From Capillidium heterosporum (taxonomy: Eukaryota > Entomophthoromycota > Entomophthoromycetes > Entomophthorales > Capillidiaceae), in contig WBMQ01000002.1 in the NCBI GenBank assembly GCA_016630905.1, positions 2,170,001 to 2,234,000 of the forward strand: a stretch of DNA of 64,000 nucleotides, read 5' to 3'. Shown piece by piece: positions 60,473 to 64,000 of the stretch. The notes beneath the pieces are model-generated. The model was not told where the DNA came from, did not search any database, and saw only the letters and a program-made list of their open reading frames with translations. The position numbers were made by a program, and so were the translations under genes. Position 1 is the first letter of the stretch; each line of letters opens with the position of its first letter.

Positions 60473-61327
60473 GGCTGCTTTTAAGAGAAGATGTTTTATG
60501 GATCGGCAGTTGGACACACTTTATTTAATATTTATGTGGTGGTGGTATTTTGGACCTTCTGGTTAATAGTTTAATCCTATTAAAGTTTGTTTTGATTTAA
60601 TAGCTGTGAATAAGGTGATAGCTGAGTATATAGATTGCTAATTTTAAAAAGGAAATATATACTTGACTGTGTAGCAGTTTATTTTAAAGAATACAAGTGA
60701 CAATTGTTGTAAGTGGTAGCTAAAGATTAGCATGTACATACCTTTTATTGAATATTTTGATATTACCGATATATACTAAATTAATAAACTTTAAATCCAT
60801 CAACATTTGATTAATGATAATTACTCCAATTTACGTCTTCATTTTTATACATATCCTTATAGCCAAATCAAAGTTAAATGATAGTGCTGTATATCCTACA
60901 TGTTATATTTCTAGATGATATACTGACAACCTACAGCAACTCGAGCAATCCATCAAAGTTTGCAAATATCTTTCATAAACTATCCTGGTATGCGGCTTTG
61001 GGTCTACCCTTGGTTAGACTTATAATAGGAACGGATCCTTTCACCACAATTTCTTTATATTCATTTTCATCCTACAACTCTCAGCTATTTCTATTCTCAA
61101 GCCTATGACAACACAAGGATCCAGCCAATGAAGTTTGCTAATCGTTGTGATTTTGCCATTCGATTGGAAAGTTTACTTTAGCGGTATAGCAAAGCCCAAC
61201 TGTTGACAGCTTCACTCCAATCCAAAATTTTGAGCGATAGGAAAATTGGAACTTTGAACTTGAAAATCATATCCAAAGCTCAGCACGGTAATTAATCGAC
61301 GGAGTAAACTATAGAAATAAGAAAAAG
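60473..61327. other. Intergenic, PGM2 promoter region
   Basis: About 0.85 kb, AT-rich. A 76-codon plus-strand stretch at 60878-61108 has an ATG but no motif and overlaps what should be promoter, so it is not called. Confidence 0.5.
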
Positions 61328-63356
61328 ATGAGTACGACTAGAACATCTATCTACGACTTGGCTAAGGAGTGGCTACGTCTCGACAAGGTAATTTATTAAA
61401 TAAGGTTTTTTGCTTAGTCATCTTTTTTAAAATGTAGAATCCAACCACCCGCAGCACCATCGAAGACCTGGTAAAACGTGGTGAGGAAGCCGAGTTGGAG
61501 AACTTGCTACGTGAACCCATAACCTTTGGCACCGCCGGTAAGTAAATCTCTTCTCTTCTACTCTATACATTGTCCAAGTTGGCAAGCAACTCACTATATA
61601 AACCCAGGTTTACGTGCCCGTATGGAAGCCGGTTTCAGCCGAATGAACGACCTTACCGTTATCCAAGCTTCCCAAGGTCTAGCCAACTACGTTCTCGAAC
61701 AGATCCCTAACAGCAAGGATATGGGTGTTGTCATTGGTTTTGATCACCGCTACAATTCGGAGCGATTCGCCAAACTTTCAGCAGCTGCCTTCCTCAACCT
61801 AGGGTTCAAAGTCTATTTGTATACCAACATCGTACATACACCTTTAGTCCCTTTCGGTATTAAAACTCTGGGTGCCAGCTGCGGTATCATGGTAACAGCG
61901 AGCCACAACCCCAAACTCGATAACGGGTACAAGGTCTACTGGTCCAACGCCAGCCAGATCGTAGAACCCCACGATGCCGGTATTGCTGAGATGATCAAAG
62001 TTCACTACGAACCCCAGAGCTGGGACACTACCTTATGTGACAGTGACCCCAACTGCATCGACCCCCACTCCAAGATGTGGGATCTGTACTTTGAGCGGGT
62101 AGCTAGTCTAGCTAACTTGAACTTTGGGGAAGATTTACCCCACGTCATCTATACAGCCATGCATGGTGTAGGTGGTTCTCCCGTTCGTAAAGCCTTGGAA
62201 AGTATCCAGTATCCGGCCAACCACCTCCACCCCGTAGTTGAACAGATCGAGTGCGATCCCGAATTTCCAACCATTAAGTTCCCTAACCCCGAAGAGAAGG
62301 GAGCTTTGGACCTAGCTATCCAGTTGGCCGATAAGTTGGACCACAAGGTTGTCTTAGCCAATGACCCAGATGCCGATCGGTTTGCTATCGCCGAGAAGGT
62401 AGAGGGTACATGGGTCACTTTCACTGGTAATCAGTTGGGTACACTATTGGCCGAACAGGTGTGGTCTAAGCAGAAGCACGTCGGTAAGTTTTTATAATCC
62501 TAAAATGCAAAATGGACTTACTTTAGTTTAGGATCCAAAGCGTTGATGCTAGCTTCTACCGTCTCCTCCAAAATGCTGCAGTCGATGGCTCAGGTTGAAG
62601 GTTTCCACTTTGAGGAGACGTTAACTGGCTTCAAATGGTTGGGTAACCGGGCCCAGCAACTCCTATCTGAAGGATTGGTCCCATTGTTCGCCTACGAGGA
62701 GGCAATCGGTTACATGGTCGGCGATATCGTCTATGACAAGGATGGTGTATCCGCTCTAGCTACCTTCCTGGATCTACTTGCCCGACTTAACTTGAGTAAG
62801 AAGTCGGTCTACGACCACTTGTTGGAATTATACCACAGGTACGGTGTCTTTGTCGATGCCAACTCCTACTACCTGTGCTACGACCCCGAGCTTACCAAGC
62901 GATTGTTCGATAACATGCGTTATCACATGGTAGTACATTTATACAACTTCTTATCTAAATCGATTTTAGGGACCTAACGAGTTCAGCGAAGGTACGTTCA
63001 ACTACCCCACTCAAGTTGCTGGCTTTGATGTAACTCGCATCATCGATCTAACGGTAGGTTATGACTCGGCCCAAGATGACCTCAAGCCCAAGCTGCCAGT
63101 TTCTGCCTCCACCCAGATGATCACTTTCTACTTGACTAAAGATACTGAATCTATTGTCATTACGCTACGTACTTCTGGAACGGAACCCAAGATTAAGTAC
63201 TATTCCGAGTTGAAAGGGTCGCCTTACGAAGGTACCTTTGAGAAGGCCAAGGTGCAGGAGGAGGTCAAGCTACTAAAGTTGAGATTGCAGCAGGTCGTTG
63301 ACCAGGTTCTAAAGGAACTTTTCAAACCTGAGGAGAATGATTTGAAACATGCTTGA
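61328..63356 (+). CDS. PGM2: Phosphopentomutase/phosphoglucomutase 2
   Basis: Cytosolic alpha-D-phosphohexomutase of the PGM2/PGM2L1 group (yeast Pgm3/PRM15), converting ribose-1-phosphate and ribose-5-phosphate and joining nucleoside salvage to the pentose phosphate pathway. Five exons (61328-61387, 61438-61537, 61608-62483, 62532-62929, 62970-63356) give 606 residues (human PGM2 612). Phosphoserine loop GIMVTASHNPKLDNGYKVYW, metal loop LANDPDADRFAIAEK, sugar-binding loop AYEEAIGYMVG and phosphate-binding TLRTSGTEPKIKYYSE are all intact. TASHNP followed by KLDNGYKVYW places it in PGM2 rather than PGM1. The exon 3 acceptor (61607) is the one continuing FGTAG to LRARMEAGFSRMNDLT. The frame is intact. 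Confidence 0.95.
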
Positions 63357-63458
63357 GAGAGATATCGGTAGTAATAAAAATGAAAGTGGAATCTTTTAAA
63401 AATACACAGCATTACTTTATTTTGATTTATTTTCTATATAAAACATTGGAAGCGAAGC

Positions 63459-64000
63459 TTAGAGCCTCCTACTGAACTCTCGCTCTCTATTGTTGTTGGT
63501 ATTGAATCTTTGGTTATTCCTATCACGATCCCTCTCCCTTTCACGATCTAAATTCCCATCATTTCGAAGAGTACCATACGGCCTTTGGTTTTGGTTTTGG
63601 TTCCCACGGTGACGTTTGTCCTGGTTAAGATAGATATCATACTCGTGGCATGACTCATACTTTGGTAAACTAGTTTACATAGAATAGGTGAATTAAAACT
63701 TCTTTAAAGAAATTTACCTTAGCTTTTCAGCCGGCAGTGGCTGCATGAAGAAGTAGGGGTGATCCAATGCCTCTTCAGCCGTAATCCTCCGCTCTGGATC
63801 CAACTTCAAAAACTGGTCTAAAAGGTCCACTGTTAGCTTGTCGTATCTATTTCAAATTGTAAACGCCAATTGTTCTCTGAAAAAATTACTTGGCAAACTT
63901 GTGGGCGATACGACGCTGTTTGGTGGGGAAGTATTGGATACTCTCGCAGCCGGGTAGCTGCTTCCAGCCAGGCATCGATTCGTCGTTAGGTTCCCCACAC
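63459..64000 (-). CDS. C-terminal part of a Cdk9/Bur1-type cyclin-dependent kinase (5' part outside window)
   Basis: Pol II transcription-elongation kinase (P-TEFb/Bur1 family). Three exons are visible: 64000-63890 (open at the window edge), 63846-63718 and 63669-63459. The text begins near the end of the kinase insert (PNDESMPGWKQLPG), a motif of fungal Bur1/Cdk9. It continues LLDQFLKLDPERRITAEEAL and DHPYFFMQPLPAEKL, the last kinase helix, then SLPKYESCHEYD, a Bur1-type extension, and an Arg/Asn/Gln-rich tail (RERERDRDRNN). The catalytic lobe lies beyond the window. The frame of the visible part is intact. A related CDK such as Crk12 or Ctk1 is less likely because of the PAEKLSLPKYES segment. 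Confidence 0.8.

Overview
This is a nuclear contig from a fungus. It carries a Zn2Cys6 transcription factor, a fungal NRC-2/Fpk1-type AGC kinase, a HAL4/SAT4-type kinase and a Bur1-type CDK. It also has genes missing from budding yeast but kept in many other fungi (ALKBH6, TMEM18, ETFRF1, SLC35C2-like). Most genes are interrupted by many short introns (about 27-60 bp, GT...AG). They sit in AT-rich spacers of 0.2-3.5 kb. The exact lineage cannot be fixed from the sequence; an early-diverging filamentous fungus is a reasonable guess.

Layout. 1-8.4 kb: ETF beta subunit (3' end cut by the window), an SLC35C2-like transporter, a flippase-type kinase and the phosphatase Yvh1. 8.4-15.8 kb: gene-poor, with one small intronless HARE-HTH protein and a decayed LINE tail. 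15.8-25 kb: Zn2Cys6 factor, Arp1 (dynactin actin), TTC4/Cns1, a short membrin/Bos1-like SNARE and Rae1/Gle2. 25.8-31.6 kb: the 1781-residue TBP-removing ATPase Mot1. 33.8-43 kb: HAL4/SAT4-type kinase, ALKBH6, ETFRF1 (LYRM5), Hgh1 and TMEM18. 44-53 kb: UBXN4-like UBX protein, a CLC chloride/proton exchanger with CBS domains, a COX VIIa-like subunit and GTP:AMP-type adenylate kinase. 54.6-64 kb: a TRAIP-like RING/coiled-coil protein, a HAM1-like protein, phosphopentomutase/PGM2 and the 3' part of a Cdk9/Bur1 kinase.

The content is mostly housekeeping and I see no gene cluster or defence system. Functional links are loose: ETFB and its regulator ETFRF1 lie 39 kb apart; TTC4 and Hgh1 are both co-chaperones; COX VIIa, ETFB, ETFRF1 and AK3 are mitochondrial; Mot1 and Cdk9/Bur1 act in Pol II transcription.

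The most striking anomaly is technical or evolutionary. Seven conserved genes contain at least twelve single-base frameshifts, each at a short homopolymer and each restoring family-conserved motifs when ignored. Once they are discounted, the summed exon lengths of every affected gene divide by three. That points to consensus indel errors rather than twelve independent pseudogene lesions, but reads are needed to decide. Points of biological interest are an 8-nt microexon in the flippase-type kinase, the small HARE-HTH protein with an RVxF motif, a membrin-like SNARE lacking the Habc domain, and the TRAIP-like RING protein whose finger is split by a 25-nt exon.
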